A stretch of 64,000 bases of DNA from Gnetum montanum (Eukaryota > Streptophyta > Gnetopsida > Gnetales > Gnetaceae): the NCBI GenBank assembly GCA_015680685.1, contig MNCI01002924.1, positions 447,934-511,933 on the forward strand. The letters are read 5' to 3'. Of this stretch, positions 24,712 to 36,200 are shown piece by piece. How positions within the stretch are numbered: position 1 is the first letter of the stretch; every line of letters begins with the position of its first letter. Both the position numbers and the translations under genes were made by a program. Under the pieces are notes generated by a model. That model made no database searches, was not told where the DNA came from, and saw nothing but the letters and a program-made list of their open reading frames with translations.

Positions 24712-26695
24712 ATGCCTCTCCTACAAGATTACGATAATGCCACATCTAGTGAGGAAATTCATTAGATAACCAACGAATTATATGACAATGAAGATTGGAG
24801 TACGCAACCCAAGGTGGGGGTTTCTTATAAACATAAATGAAGGCAACATCATCCCAGCACACGAAAGTATAACTTACTCAATGACGATGAACCCCTACTG
24901 GCCACTACAAGCCTAACACAAATACAAGAGGCTATTCAAATCTCTCGTAGGCATCGTAAAGAGAGCCGCCTACCTAGGCTCGATTTAAACAACTTTCCCA
25001 AGTTCTCAGGAGACTATGACTTAGATCCGCATCAACATTTACAAGCCTTCTACGATGCCTGTGCATGGAACAACATTGATAATGGTTGGCAAAAACTCAA
25101 GCTCTTCCCTATGACACTCGTTGGCCAAGCAAAAGTATGGTATAGATCGTTAAAACCAAATTCGATATGATGTTGGCCAACAATGGTAGAAATCTTTCAC
25201 AAAAGATATCAAATTTACGAAAGAGTGTCAACCTTGAGGAAACAAATCCAAGAGTGGAAACAAGCACAACATGAACCCTTGAACATGGCCTTAGAAAGAT
25301 ATTATGCACTGTTAAACAACTGTCCAGGCCATGAGTTCTTTGAGGAAAGGCTAATGTACCATATCATTGATGGGCTTCATGATGAAACAAGAGAGACCCT
25401 AGGGATGTATGCCCAAGGTCAACTATACGAACTACCCATCAATTCCAAGAGCTTATTAAGAGGGTAGCAAAAGAAGAAGGAGAAATGGCTAGATGGGAGA
25501 GTGTTGAAAAACATCAATAGGACCAAAGTCTCAACTTAACTGAGGTCCACAATCCTAAAAAGGAGAAATCAACCAATCTCAAGGAGGAAGAACCATCTTT
25601 GCCAATACAACAATCATTAGAGGAAGTCGAGGCAAAGATCAATAAGATGTTGGAATGGACGCATAAAAAGTGTGGATAATATATATTGATATTATTGGAG
25701 ATGGAGTTTTGACAACCCGAGAAGCAGAACAAAATATCACTAGACATTTGGAAAGAAGGGATGAGGAAAATAAGAGCTCAACTACCGATCATACATATGA
25801 ATGCAACATCTGCCTGTACGATCACCCCAAGGGCTAATGCCCAATCTTTTTACATTTATATGAGCATTGGGGAAACACGTTACACCCAGAGTTCGTACAG
25901 AGATACTTTGTTAGATCACAGTGGCAACAATCCTAGTCGTGGGGGAAGTCATCCCTAAACTGGAAACACCCTTCATATCATCCGAATCCAAATGCTTATC
26001 TAGTTCCATATCCTCTTTCCCCAACTAGGTCAACATACTCTATCTCACTGCGTTATCATTCTCCTCAATACTATCAACCCATGTCTTCAACACAACCATC
26101 GCCTTGTGTACCTTACACTTCTCCTCAATTTCAACATTCTCATCCTTTCCCTCCTTCTACATCTCCACCAATTGTTCCTGAAGTATCTGCACCACAGCAA
26201 CAACCCACAAATGTTACTTGTGCTACTATTGCCAATAGCAGTGAGAGACCTCCTCAACATCAAAGGCATCCCTTCTTTAGACATGACCATAGGAAGGGAC
26301 AACACAATTCCAAGGCCACTACATTCTCCAACTCAGCACAAGTCCAACACTGTGGTGCATCCTTCTCTTCGAATTCAATGCCTCATATTACTTTATCAGA
26401 GCCACCAATTAACACTCCAACAACCATATGGCCCAATGAATACAGCCATGGAGAGCGACATCCTGATCCTTGTATACCATCTTACGATCCCAAGTATCAT
26501 AGTGGGTCAACTCTTTATCCGGGAACCACATCTCATAAATCGCCCCACTATGCTGACTATAATCAAGTGTGTGAACCCCAATGGGGTAAGTATGACCAAG
26601 TTTCAATGTTTCCAGCATGCAAGGATCCTCATCTTTTATTTATTAATCCTTGACATGCTCAACTGTTTAGTTATGAGGGATATTCCCCATTTTAA
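24712..26695 (+). pseudogene. gag of element C (Athila-like), broken by stops
   Basis: Encodes a capsid/nucleocapsid polyprotein. The ATG (MPLLQDYDNAT) is shared with E. Order: acidic N-terminus; RLDLNNFPKFSGDYDLDPHQ and QAFYDACAWNNIDNGWQKLK (~24978-25106); VWYRSLKPNSI; the Retrotrans_gag-like core at 25183-25467 (TLRKQIQEWKQAQHEPLNMA, YYALLNNCPGH); a zinc knuckle CNICLYDHPKG with its last Cys lost (~25800-25838); and a Pro/Ser/Gln/His-rich tail (26081-26653). In-frame stops interrupt it near the start (TAG for Trp, TGA for Arg) and at NSI*; TGA at 26651-26653 and TAA at 26693-26695 end it. No protease follows. Confidence 0.85.
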
Positions 26696-27846
26696 TAACA
26701 AGCAAGATTAATAAATATTTTTCATTTTCTTTAATTTTACAATTTTTGTTTTCCAGTTTTTTAGCTTTTAATTTCTTGTTTTATCTTTTTGTCTTTTTGT
26801 CTTTTTATCTTTTTATCTTTTTACAAGTAATCTCATCTACGAATAAAACACTCATGTGGCTCGTTGGTTGAGGTATGTTCTATGTTATTGAGTCTCGAAC
26901 GATCAATTATTTGGACAGTGAGCCCATTACACCTACTCATCCATTCTACAAATAAGAGGTTATGTTCGAGGGTAAAGTGATATTCTTGACATTCTTAAAA
27001 CTTAAAATTAATTTTGTGTTCATTGTACCCAGAATGAAGAAGGATGGATCAAGAGGGAATGATTAGGGTGTGACATCAAGGGGACTTGCGGATTCTCTTT
27101 GGTGACGTCTGTGAGAGTTATCACGAAACATGGTTGTACTAAGATCCTTGCAGATCTAACGAAAAATGGGAGTAAGAGTAATCAAAAGGGCACTCAAAAA
27201 TCCAATGTTGTTCTAGGGGGTCCCACTGAAAAGACATGCACCCATGCCTGAAGGTTGGCGACTTCTATGGATTTAGCAATCGAAAAAAAAAACAAAGGAA
27301 GAGCCACAAAGCAAAAATCACTCCTCCCTTGAAGAAAATGCCAAGTGATTGTACACCTTGTTGTTCTAGTACTCTCATAGTCGTTCATTATGGGATGAAA
27401 CAATGCAATGTCACTGATTAGAGGAATGGACTTAGTCCTAATCTTGGAATGACGGGTTAATGACACATTAATCATGTTTTACACACAGAATTCACTATGC
27501 CCTAGGTCAGTTACCTCATGTCCCAATCTCTACAATCCCTTCTGTAGTCCATCTCATCTTGTTGTCCATGTAATTGTAGCTCGTGTCTCGTATAGCGTAG
27601 AATTCTCACCTCATCTCGGTGATACTTATATGTGTGTGTTTTGTGGAACCAATGTGGATTACATTTAACCCTTCGAGTGCCCACAGACACTTTTCAATGT
27701 GGTTACGCAAGGGCATTATAGGTTGGAACCTACTTTGGGGAGGACCCACTTGCGTAATTTTTGGTAATTTGCACTCATAACCCATCTTCCACACACAATC
27801 TATTACCCTCTACATATTTTCAACAATATTCTTTACCTTGTTACTA
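26654..27846 (+). other. Spacer between gag and ORF2 of element C
   Basis: Starts with a pyrimidine-rich run including repeated tctttttg/tcttttta (~26780-26823). It carries an antisense 93-codon ORF (27194-27475) conserved in element E. Further on, aggttggaacctactttggggaggacccacttgcgtaat (split here: aggttggaacctactttggg then gaggacccacttgcgtaat) matches E and, weakly, A and G. No pol sequence. Confidence 0.7.
27194..27475 (-). CDS. Antisense 93-codon ORF in the spacer of element C, function unknown
   Basis: Runs opposite to gag/ORF2 from a true ATG to TGA. Element E carries the same ORF (55487-55768), also antisense to its element, also exactly 93 codons, with the same start (MI-VSLTR-SKIRTKSIPLIS), middle (QGRSDFCFVA) and end (GPPRTTLDF). 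By eye about 70 percent of residues agree, and no stop or net frameshift has arisen in either, although gag and ORF2 in the same elements have several. No domain is recognised. It may be chance, since a 61-codon ORF is open on the other strand too, or a real antisense gene as known in some plant LTR elements. Left as hypothetical. Confidence 0.35.
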   Translation of the reverse strand: MINVSLTRHSKIRTKSIPLISDIALFHPIMNDYESTRTTRCTITWHFLQGRSDFCFVALPLFFFSIAKSIEVANLQAWVHVFSVGPPRTTLDF

Positions 27847-29790
27847 TCCCTCCAAAAAGCCCAAAGTGCTTCATATGTTGAACTGCTAAAGCCACCAACT
27901 GCAAGGAAAATCACTAGTGAGATGTTGGGGCCGGAACAAGAAAAGGAACAAACGGCAGGGCCAACTGCAACTCAACCTGTAGGACCTAGCCAACTTCCAA
28001 GCACGGGACCCAGCCAACAACAAGAAGCAGGGCCTAGCACAGGTCAGCAGGATCAACCACTGCCACCGCCGCAAGATTACAGACCGTCGATGAGCCATCT
28101 CCGAGCCATCGCTGAGACAGTCAGTTGTGGAAGTAATGATGATGCAAATCTCTTCCGCGTTATCGACGATGCCATACAGCCCATGGTTTCTTTGGATCGC
28201 GCAAGGGGAGAAGTGTCCATCCATACAGGAGGAGAGGAGAGCACTTGGTCACAACAGATCTTAGGGAATGCTACATCTTTTCAAGTGCAATTGGAAACTG
28301 GTGAAGGGGCCACATTGGTGGTCATGCAACACCAAGATGTAGCAAGAGCAGCAGAAGTGGTAGCAGACCACATTAAGGAATCATTCAATGTACTCGTTGT
28401 GCCACCGGCAGACCTTACAGGGGCACGGGATGCTCAAATTCTAGCTGAAACCTCAATGACCCTTGCAGAACATGAGGATGTACTTGATCGATTGCTACAA
28501 ACAGGACAGGTAATGACATCCCTATTTGACATTCCTCAAGATGTTACGGCAATTCAATCAGACCTCATTTCCACCAAAGGAAAGCTGATCTTGACAGAGA
28601 TGAGGGTCAAGCACGCTAAAGCAGAGGTGCAAAAATTGCAAGAAAGGCTTGTGGCACTACAAGTAGCACAGTGGGACCCTTTGCAATTTGTTCCCACAGA
28701 CCAGCTGGACACTTTCAAAACTAAGTAACTAACCAAACTACTAATGGAGAATAAGAAGGTGGCAAAAGAAAAAAAGGCTATTTGGGATGCCTCTGCAACA
28801 CAAGCGCAAACTTATGTGCATACCAAGACACTTAAGGCCTTACAAGAGGAAAACAAGCAGCTTGTTGTTGACAACCTTCAGTTGACCTCTGTGGAAAAGC
28901 AAAAGAATGTTCTCGAAGAACATTTTTAGCAGTTACAAGAACAACTCATCCAGGTCAACCAGGACATGAACCGTTTAGCTAGGAAAAATCGAACCCTCTC
29001 AATGGAGGAGGTACGCGCCATCCGCCAGAAGACGGATATTGAAATAAGCACGTGGCAAAATAAGGCTAAACAGCATGAAAAGCTAAAGGAGCACTTTCGA
29101 GACCATGTGGAGATGTATAAACAGATCATTGAAAAGGAGATCCATATGGCCAAGGCCCACATCAACGCTATCAGTGCTCAACACACTGACTGGCGGGCCA
29201 TACTGGACACATATACATTTGCCCACCAGGCGGAAGTTAAGAACCGGGACCTGCAGATCCAAGATCTTACAGAATACAAAGAGTTGGCAAACCTGCAGTA
29301 TGCCAACCTTGCCATGTTAACAGCAAGGCACCTGAGAACAGAGCTCGAGCAATAGGTAGCCGCCACCTACATCAAATATGAAACAGAATTTGCAGAACGC
29401 AAGAAGATATTGCAAAAACTGGAGATTGCAAATTCTGAACTTGAGGTGGTTAAAGCAAGCTACCAGGGATAAAAGGGTGTCACAACAGACTTGACTCGAC
29501 GGCTTGCATATTTTCAAGAATACAGAGATAAAGCCAGAGCCCACGAGGAGGAACGACGGGTGTTTGCGGCTTGGTATGTCAAGGCAAATCAAATGTTTCC
29601 ACAACTACCCTGCCCATGGGAGGTGCTGACTCCATCAAACATCGGAACATTAGCATGGACAGCGCAAGACCCCCAAACCGAAGAGGAGAAACTCTAGGCC
29701 ATACTTCAATGCCATCAAGTCCCAAGACCTTGAGCACAAGACAAGGGAAAGGCACCTATGGAGGAGCCACTGCCACCAAGAACTACATGA
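27847..29790 (+). pseudogene. ORF2 of element C: N-terminally truncated coiled-coil protein with stops
   Basis: Joins the spacer at ~27850 through a deletion. Reads: KAQSASYVELLKPP; a Gln/Pro/Gly-rich linker (27930-28070, GPSQ repeats); QDYRPSMSHLRAIAETVS; an ~200-residue acidic part (FRVIDDAIQP, QILGNATSFQVQLE, HIKESFNVLVVPPADL); then Lys/Glu/Gln/Leu-rich heptads to ~29550 that predict long coiled coils; and QLPCPWEVLTPSN (29602-29640). Stops at 28726, 28927, 29353, 29470 and 29695 fall at Gln codons (CAA/CAG to TAA/TAG) by comparison with sister copies; the one at 29695 is shared with E. The tail ends PMEEPLPPRTT with TGA at 29788-29790. A structural or assembly role is only a guess. Confidence 0.75.
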
Positions 29791-29968
29791 GTTCCATCAG
29801 TTTTGTAGCTATAAGATTTTCTTTTGCATTCTTTGTGTTGTGTCTTAATTTTGTTCTAATTCCACACTGCGGCATGAACCCATTCTCACCATTCAATAAT
29901 CCCATACCTATCCACTATGTAATCAACAAAGCTTGTTCTCACTGTAACTCAAGGATCAGTTTTCATTC

Positions 29969-29981
29969 ATTCATGGGGGTA
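29969..29981 (+). promoter_or_regulatory. Polypurine tract before the 3' LTR of element C
   Basis: attcatgggggta runs directly into TGATGAG at 29982. The same tract (tcatgggggta or close variants) precedes the 3' LTR in B, F and G. Confidence 0.7.
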
Positions 29982-30788
29982 TGATGAGTTATCATTTTTG
30001 TTGGCCGCGATATCGCATACGTGATATCGTGTACGCGATATCACAGCTTGTCTCCTCATCTATAAATAAGAGGTAGACAGATCTAGTAGGCAATTTTTAG
30101 ATTTTCTTTTAAGTGTTTAGTTTTAAAGTAATTCTTCTCTCAATCCTTCTCTCCTAGTGCATGCCCACAGTGTAGTGATTGTAATTGTACAGCATCCTTA
30201 TTTGAGTGTAACGTACTTGGACACGCACATGATCAACAATAAAGATCGAGATTACTTCATCATTGCAACATCGACTTAGCTTAATTATTTATTTAATTGT
30301 TATTTACTGCTTTCTTAGTTAACATCTTCTTACCCTAAACTCCTGTTAAACACGGAATGAGTACGACTTGATCACGAGCATTTAAGTGTGACTACTTGGT
30401 AACCTAGTAGCGTACCTAGGATCTGCGCTTCGTAATCCTAGTGGTAGTCATGCACGAGGTCTAAGACGTGTACGGATGATTGAGGAACGGATGCTCATCG
30501 CACTTAGGCTAGCTTAGATTCTCTCTCACCCTCTCTCTCTTAGCTTAGTTAATATTACTTCCCATCGTACCCAGGAGTAGCATTAGTGTAGGAACACATC
30601 ATACACCTCACTCTGGACTAAACCATACGTGACAAAGTTAATACTAGTCTAGGTGGGAAGACAGCGAACTGTAATCTACGAGTAACTGTCTGGATGCCAC
30701 AACTAGTCCGTCTGCGGAGTTTGACCGGATCGTCCGTGAAACGCTCATATTCGTATGGTTGAGTGTAGGGGCACCTCGCCACTCATCA
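29982..30788 (+). repeat. 3' LTR of element C
   Basis: 807 bp, same ends and length as the 5' LTR. The U3 palindrome is decayed by one base (GATATCGTGTACGCGATATC). Confidence 0.95.
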
Positions 30789-30793
30789 GCTTG

Positions 30794-31849
30794 TAAGTGC
30801 AGTTGATCGTTTTCCATGAACAGGACATTATGGTTGCAATCAATGATGTGGTAGTGGTTGACATGAGACTTCTGTATGAAGGATTGTCTTGGGGTGGCTA
30901 CCCAACATATCCTCCACTTGTTCTAACATTCAAGCAGGTATTCTCAATGTTGGACAATCGCAAAGGATGTTGATGATAGATTGGGTTTGTATGCTATGGT
31001 AGCCTCCTAGGGAAGCCTTCCAAACAAATTTTGGATCTTCTCTTTTGGCTATGAGAATGAAATAGTGTTGGATGGTGAAATGAGGATTGCGATGCTGGTG
31101 TGTCTACAAACTGCAAGGTTAGGCTCAAAAGATCTACCCTTATACCTTGTTTTGAAGGGAGACATGCTCGACTCCCTTCATACTAGCCTGAACAGACATG
31201 ATGAAAAAAAAATGTGCATGATATAGACATGCGGATTCCATGTTTAGATGGTTACACTGGTGAGACCCCATGGGTCTAGATGCAAAGAGCAAAACGTGGA
31301 GTTCTGGCAAGCATGAGTTGCTTGCGGAGACATGGCTCTTTTGGAGCATGTTCTCCCTCTTGATTTTATGTTTCCAAGTCCATCACCATGGGTAGTGGCC
31401 CTAGTGAGCCCTCAAAATCGATGATAAAAAAAATCAAAAAGAAAATCAAGAAAATAGATGGGTGCTAAGATGCCATTCACAAAGGAACTCGACTGGACTT
31501 GTGGAAGAAGAGTTGTCTTCTTGCATAGGTATGGGCCTACACAAGAAGATAAGTCTCTAAACCTCATAAGGGACGAATCTAGGGGACACCTTCAAAACGT
31601 TGGCCCTTTGGTTGGACTACTCCCACTTGTCATAGAGTTGGGAAAGTCTTTGGTATTCCTCCAAGTGCCCTTTGCGTTTCATGCAAGGCATTGGATGGAA
31701 GGACGTATCAAGTGTTGGGGTTGGTACCTTCCTTCAAGCCTGGTGTCAATTGACTTGATGGATTCCCCAGATTTGACAGAGTTCCAAACCCATACTTGAA
31801 GTGTACTCTCAAAGTCATCCTAAGCTTCACTCTGAGAATGTTGCTTCTT
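30794..31849 (+). other. Internal non-coding DNA of element K, right part
   Basis: Continues K after the nested element. The ORF 31458-31799 (113 codons) has no family features and no counterpart seen elsewhere; taken as chance. Confidence 0.55.
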
Positions 31850-31865
31850 TTGTGGGGGGAAGGAT
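31850..31865 (+). promoter_or_regulatory. Polypurine tract of element K
   Basis: tgtggggggaaggat directly precedes the 3' LTR start TGTGAGAG at 31866. Confidence 0.75.
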
Positions 31866-32459
31866 TGTGAGAGATGTCTCAAGGAGGAGGTTCTCCAAGG
31901 CTCTCCCCATGGTTCAAGGGCCATGGAACACTCTGAAGCGCTCTTGGGTGGCTCTCAAGTGTTAGAAAACCCACCCCAACTTGGCAGTACCAAGCCAGCA
32001 GCAAGACACCCTCCTATTGCAACTCTCTCTAACTTCTCTTCATACTACCCTCACTCAGAAAACTACATGGCCCTAATTTTACAATGGTCGTAGATATGTA
32101 AGCAACTAGGATTGGATAGTTTTAGTGCAATGCCAAGACAAACCTTGTACCAAATCATGAGGGTTCTAGGAGTGAGGCACCACCCTTTGTAGATACCTCA
32201 TTTCCCCTTCCATCAATGTTGTATACAAGGTTGATTGTGTGCTTGTTTGCAAAGCCCTCATTTGGAGTTAGTTGTCCTCCATGAGGTGCATTTCCATACA
32301 TATATTAAGAAGCTACGTTGCTACTTGCACTTTCTCTGAGTTGCTTGCTTGTTTGAGTCGTATTCCCTAGGTCTTCCACCCTAGATCCATTGGATCTTAG
32401 TGAATTCCTTAGTGTGCCGGACAATGCCAATCGGACAATATCAAGCCAACGTTGTTACA
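31866..32459 (+). repeat. 3' LTR of element K (594 bp)
   Basis: Pairs with 18828-19408. Visibly more diverged from its partner than the two LTRs of element C are from each other, so K is the older insertion, as nesting requires. Confidence 0.87.
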
Positions 32460-32464
32460 CTCTT

Positions 32465-33291
32465 TATGCTCTACAAGTAGTGCTGATAATTACCCTTACA
32501 TTACCATCCAAACAAGGAATCCAAAGGACGCTTAGATATACAAAACAATCAGTGACGCAGATTCAATTTATCTAGACACACCAAACAGTCTAATTGACCT
32601 AAACTCTTTTTTGTTTCTCTTATAATCACAGTATGTCAATGGCCTACAGTCTTTGCATAGATGAGTATCTTTCTTTCGGACATTTCCCCATATAGTTGAT
32701 CCTAGAGACGTTATTGTTTCATTCTTATACGTGCGATACATATGTGACCTTTTCTTTACACAAAGGATACTACGAATTTATAAAATCGTAGTGCTGCGGT
32801 TACTGTGAAAAACAATGCTCACCAGCCAGCGAACAGCTCTCTGCATCGTATACGCCAATACAACATGCTTCAATAGTTGCAACCCTTCTAAGTACCAAGA
32901 TTCAATCTCATATATTGCTTTCTCATAAAAATTCATTACAGGTATTAGAGCTGAAAACAAAAAGCTATAAAGAACTGAACGGACACTGCAAAAATAAGAA
33001 GGATTAAGTTATGTATCCAATAATAAAATACTATATACAGGCGATCCACTTGACAAAAACCAGTCACAGCACATTGTAATTTTCCAGATAAGTATCGCCA
33101 AAAATGAACATTCATGTTATGGTGAACAACAATTCATCAAATTATCATTGGTGACATAACTCCCACTTGCAGTATCCCTGCATACACAGGTTTCTATCAC
33201 AGAGAAATGCAAGTCATGAACATCCAGAGGTATCTCATCAGTTTATTTAAAACAGAATACAATAGCAAAACTCTGGGGCTCAACAAACAAA
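32465..33291. other. Downstream flank of the uS11m gene
   Basis: Probably contains the 3' UTR of the minus-strand ribosomal protein gene. A minus-strand ORF at 32778-32960 is preceded by a plausible acceptor (atttttgcag, ~32990) but matches nothing I know. No other feature seen. Confidence 0.4.
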
Positions 33292-36200
33292 TTAAATCCG
33301 TCGTCTTTTCCTTAAGCGACAGCCTCCATGCGGCAGCCGAGTTACATCCTCAACATATGTAATTAAAGACCTTCTTCCAAGTCCTTTTCTAAGGCCCAAT
33401 ATAGCAGCCTTTTTCCTGCTAAAAAATGTTACACCTTTCACCTTTACAATTATAGGCCTTCCTCTAGTTTTTATTAGTTGCCCGACATGTTCTGCAATTG
33501 CTTCTGTAGCAAATTTGGACCTCAGACGACCTACATCTTTCAAATGCCCAGCAGAAATTGATTTGACTGTTCTCCCATTTTCATCTGACACAGTAACAAA
33601 GGTATTGTTGCACAAATTAAAATGAACAACATCCCTTGCTTTTTCTCTCATTTTCTGTTGTGACTTCTCATATTCTTCCAAAACACTTTGCACAAAATGG
33701 GCATTCCTGATCCTGTAAGATTTAATAGAAAAATTATGCCAACACAATCAAGCCAAAGGCTACAACGCATACAGTATAAGTTTCAATACATAGCATATGA
33801 AAATAAAACAAATAGTAATTGTGTTTTCTGCAATACCAATTATCATTTGAAAACTATTAAAAACTTAAAAGATAAATTCTCACTAAATTTTCCTTCAGTA
33901 CAAGGGCAATCTACTGTACGTGAGCCTTAGCTTCATAGTTAACAGCATTCTAGCAATTCGGTTCAAAGTTCTAATCCACATCTACCACCTAGCACAGTAA
34001 AAATATACGTTCATTTTGGTGTCAGCTCCACAGTTGGCCATAAAATATCATTGTGAAACTACCAGCCTACCCTAACAGGTCACCCCAAATAGAGGCAGTA
34101 GAGGCAATGACAAGGAGTATTAACAACCTAATCTATGAATAAGAGAAGTAGAGAACTAGTTTGCATCCTAAATTGATCAACATTCTTACAATGTACACAT
34201 CTCTTTGGACCATCTAGGTCTTCATTGGCTTTGTTTCGTATTGAAGCAACACTAGAGACTTCCCCAAGTATTTATAACTAATTTAATCTTGTCTAGATAT
34301 ATTTGTCATGAATCTCAGCATATCCAACTTTGCCATACTCTGAAAAATGTAACATTACACGCAGGCGACTATACTGAAGACTAAGGTAAAGAATACCGTT
34401 AAGAGATAATGATAGTCTGTAATATAGCTTAAATTGATATCTTAGTGCTTTGCATGTAAATAGAGCACACATTACGAATCCAGTTTAGAATCAAAGCAGT
34501 TCATTGACCATTGCAAGGTTTCGATGCTTAAACATTTCAATAGTTCCAATGTCTTGTAGATCAAATTAGCTGGCGAAATCAGATTATGCAGAGGATTAAA
34601 TCACACAACATAGTATGCTACTTTTGCACATTCAATTTCAGATATCAGCGTTCTACAATCTTAGAAATCAAATACCATGGCAATATATACAAATGACAAG
34701 ATGTTAAATCACTTTCTTTGAATCTTGAATTACAAGATTACTGATACCATAAAGCATAGTACCAAGAAACTATATGAAGAACTTTAAATATCACAATCAT
34801 CAAGACTCACTGATGAAAATTTGGAATAGTTCTGTATGTAACTTCATGCTGTAACTTCAATGCAGATTCCCCAAAACTGGTGCATGGAAGAGTAGGCTGA
34901 ACACAAAATAAAGGACTGAATTTTCAGAAATGGTATCATCACAAAAATGTAAGCAACTTTACAAGTCAAATAAATGCAGTTGATCGATTAATCAATTAAT
35001 GAACTGAAATTAGATGAAGATAATAAGAATGGAAAATATGGTTGCAAACACCATTTTAATAATATAAAAATATATTGTGCAAGTAATATAATATTAAAAT
35101 GGAAGACGCAAAAACAATTTTGTTACGATTTAAGAGCATATAAACACCTTGAAACTGTGAAGAAGCAAGGTAACACATTTTTCATTTCTGAATAGCAAAG
35201 GGCTAAGGCCAACAAAACAACAATACAGAATTTGTTCTTATTTGGCTGTTCCTTATAACCACGAAGTATTTATGGCAAAAGTACATCAATTTCAGTTTTC
35301 AGACAATTATAACAAAATAGACAATAATAAGTTACACTGCTGTTACCTCCCAACAAAGTAAAAAAGATTCAAATATACTTTCCTCTGAAGAGCCTGACAC
35401 CCAAAAAGAAGTGATACTCTCATAAACAAGAACCCTTTAAACCTACAAAACCTGACGGAGACCCTGTTGCTCCGGGCCTAAGAACAAAACACATACTCAA
35501 GCAGATTTGTCGTAGAGCACCAAGGCTGAAAGCCTTGCAACATTCTGCTATGTTTAGTTTAGAAGAGCACATGCTATTTTTAAGTTCTGAGGTTTGAAAC
35601 ATATTCAGTATAGTTTTCAGGTCCTGGATTTAAAACATTGAAATAATATAATCTATCTTAAAATGTTCAAATCAAACAAAATCCTTCAACTTAAACATCT
35701 CCTCTTATGCAGCAATGTGATATATACCCTTGACTTAAATAGATATACTTAACTGATAGGTACATAAGTATGTTCCCCGATATGCAGAATTGGTCTGGGT
35801 GCTCCAGGATATTGTATGTTGTTTCCATTTATACCATGATCTGGGAAGATTTCTTCAACAAATTGCAGCTTCCATAAAATATTTGTATGTCCTCCAATAA
35901 AGAATAAGTTTTAGCTGTTGTGTATATTGCCCCACGTTGGTTTTGGTCCTTGTGTCCTAGGACATTGGTATTTTTCATTTGCCCCAGAAAAAAAAATGTT
36001 GCTGTATTCTATGCAACTACCTTCTGGTTACTAATGCAACACTGTAAATGTTTTTCTCAAATTAAACACATACTCATATATCTTTAAAACGAATCTCTTA
36101 AATTCACAACCTATTCAACTAATTCACATTTAATTTAACTGGATATGCAATGACAATGTTTTCAAAACAACGGTTAACCATTTTTTATGTATCAATGATA

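Larger units (their letters stand above)
23763..30788 (+). mobile_element. Element C: complete pol-less Athila-like LTR retrotransposon (7026 bp)
   Basis: Two 807-bp LTRs (23763-24569, 29982-30788), a tRNA-Asp primer site, gag, a spacer, a 5'-truncated ORF2 and a polypurine tract. A perfect target duplication GCTTG flanks it (23758-23762 and 30789-30793). Comparing the LTRs by eye gives about 45-50 differences (near 6 percent), mostly transitions. Compared with E, a ~1.45-kb deletion has removed the ORF2 start, intron and N-terminal domain, with a junction near 27850. It has no pol genes, so it would need enzymes in trans. It is inserted into element K. Confidence 0.95.
18828..32459 (+). mobile_element. 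Element K: LARD-like LTR element without coding capacity, host of element C
   Basis: The flanking direct repeats 18828-19408 and 31866-32459 both begin TGTGAGAGATGTC and end in TTACA. A perfect target duplication CTCTT flanks the whole (18823-18827 and 32460-32464). The primer site is TGGTATAAGAGC at 19411, close to the plant initiator-tRNA-Met complement. The polypurine tract tgtggggggaaggat runs directly up to 31865. After removing nested element C, about 5.4 kb of internal DNA remains with no gag or pol ORF, which is the definition of a large retrotransposon derivative. The related LTR M lies next to a Ty3-type integrase fragment, suggesting a gypsy-type partner (inference). Confidence 0.88.

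Noticed and set aside
26106-26711. 201-codon Leu/His-rich ORF in element C, with a 237-codon counterpart at 56240-56953 (minus) in E
   Set aside because: Off-frame reading of the gag tail. The gag frame carries the zinc knuckle and continues the gag core; the Leu/His bias is the shadow of Pro/Ser/Gln/His codons. Conservation follows from the overlap.
31458-31799. 113-codon ORF in element K
   Set aside because: No domain, and not seen in any related element; K is otherwise non-coding.
19411-32459. Long direct repeats considered as array-like (CRISPR) structure
   Set aside because: They are paired LTRs with TG/CA ends, primer sites and target duplications, not short spaced repeats.
32778-32960. 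Minus-strand ORF downstream of uS11m with an acceptor-like site before it
   Set aside because: No partner exon or family match could be found; it may be 3' UTR sequence.
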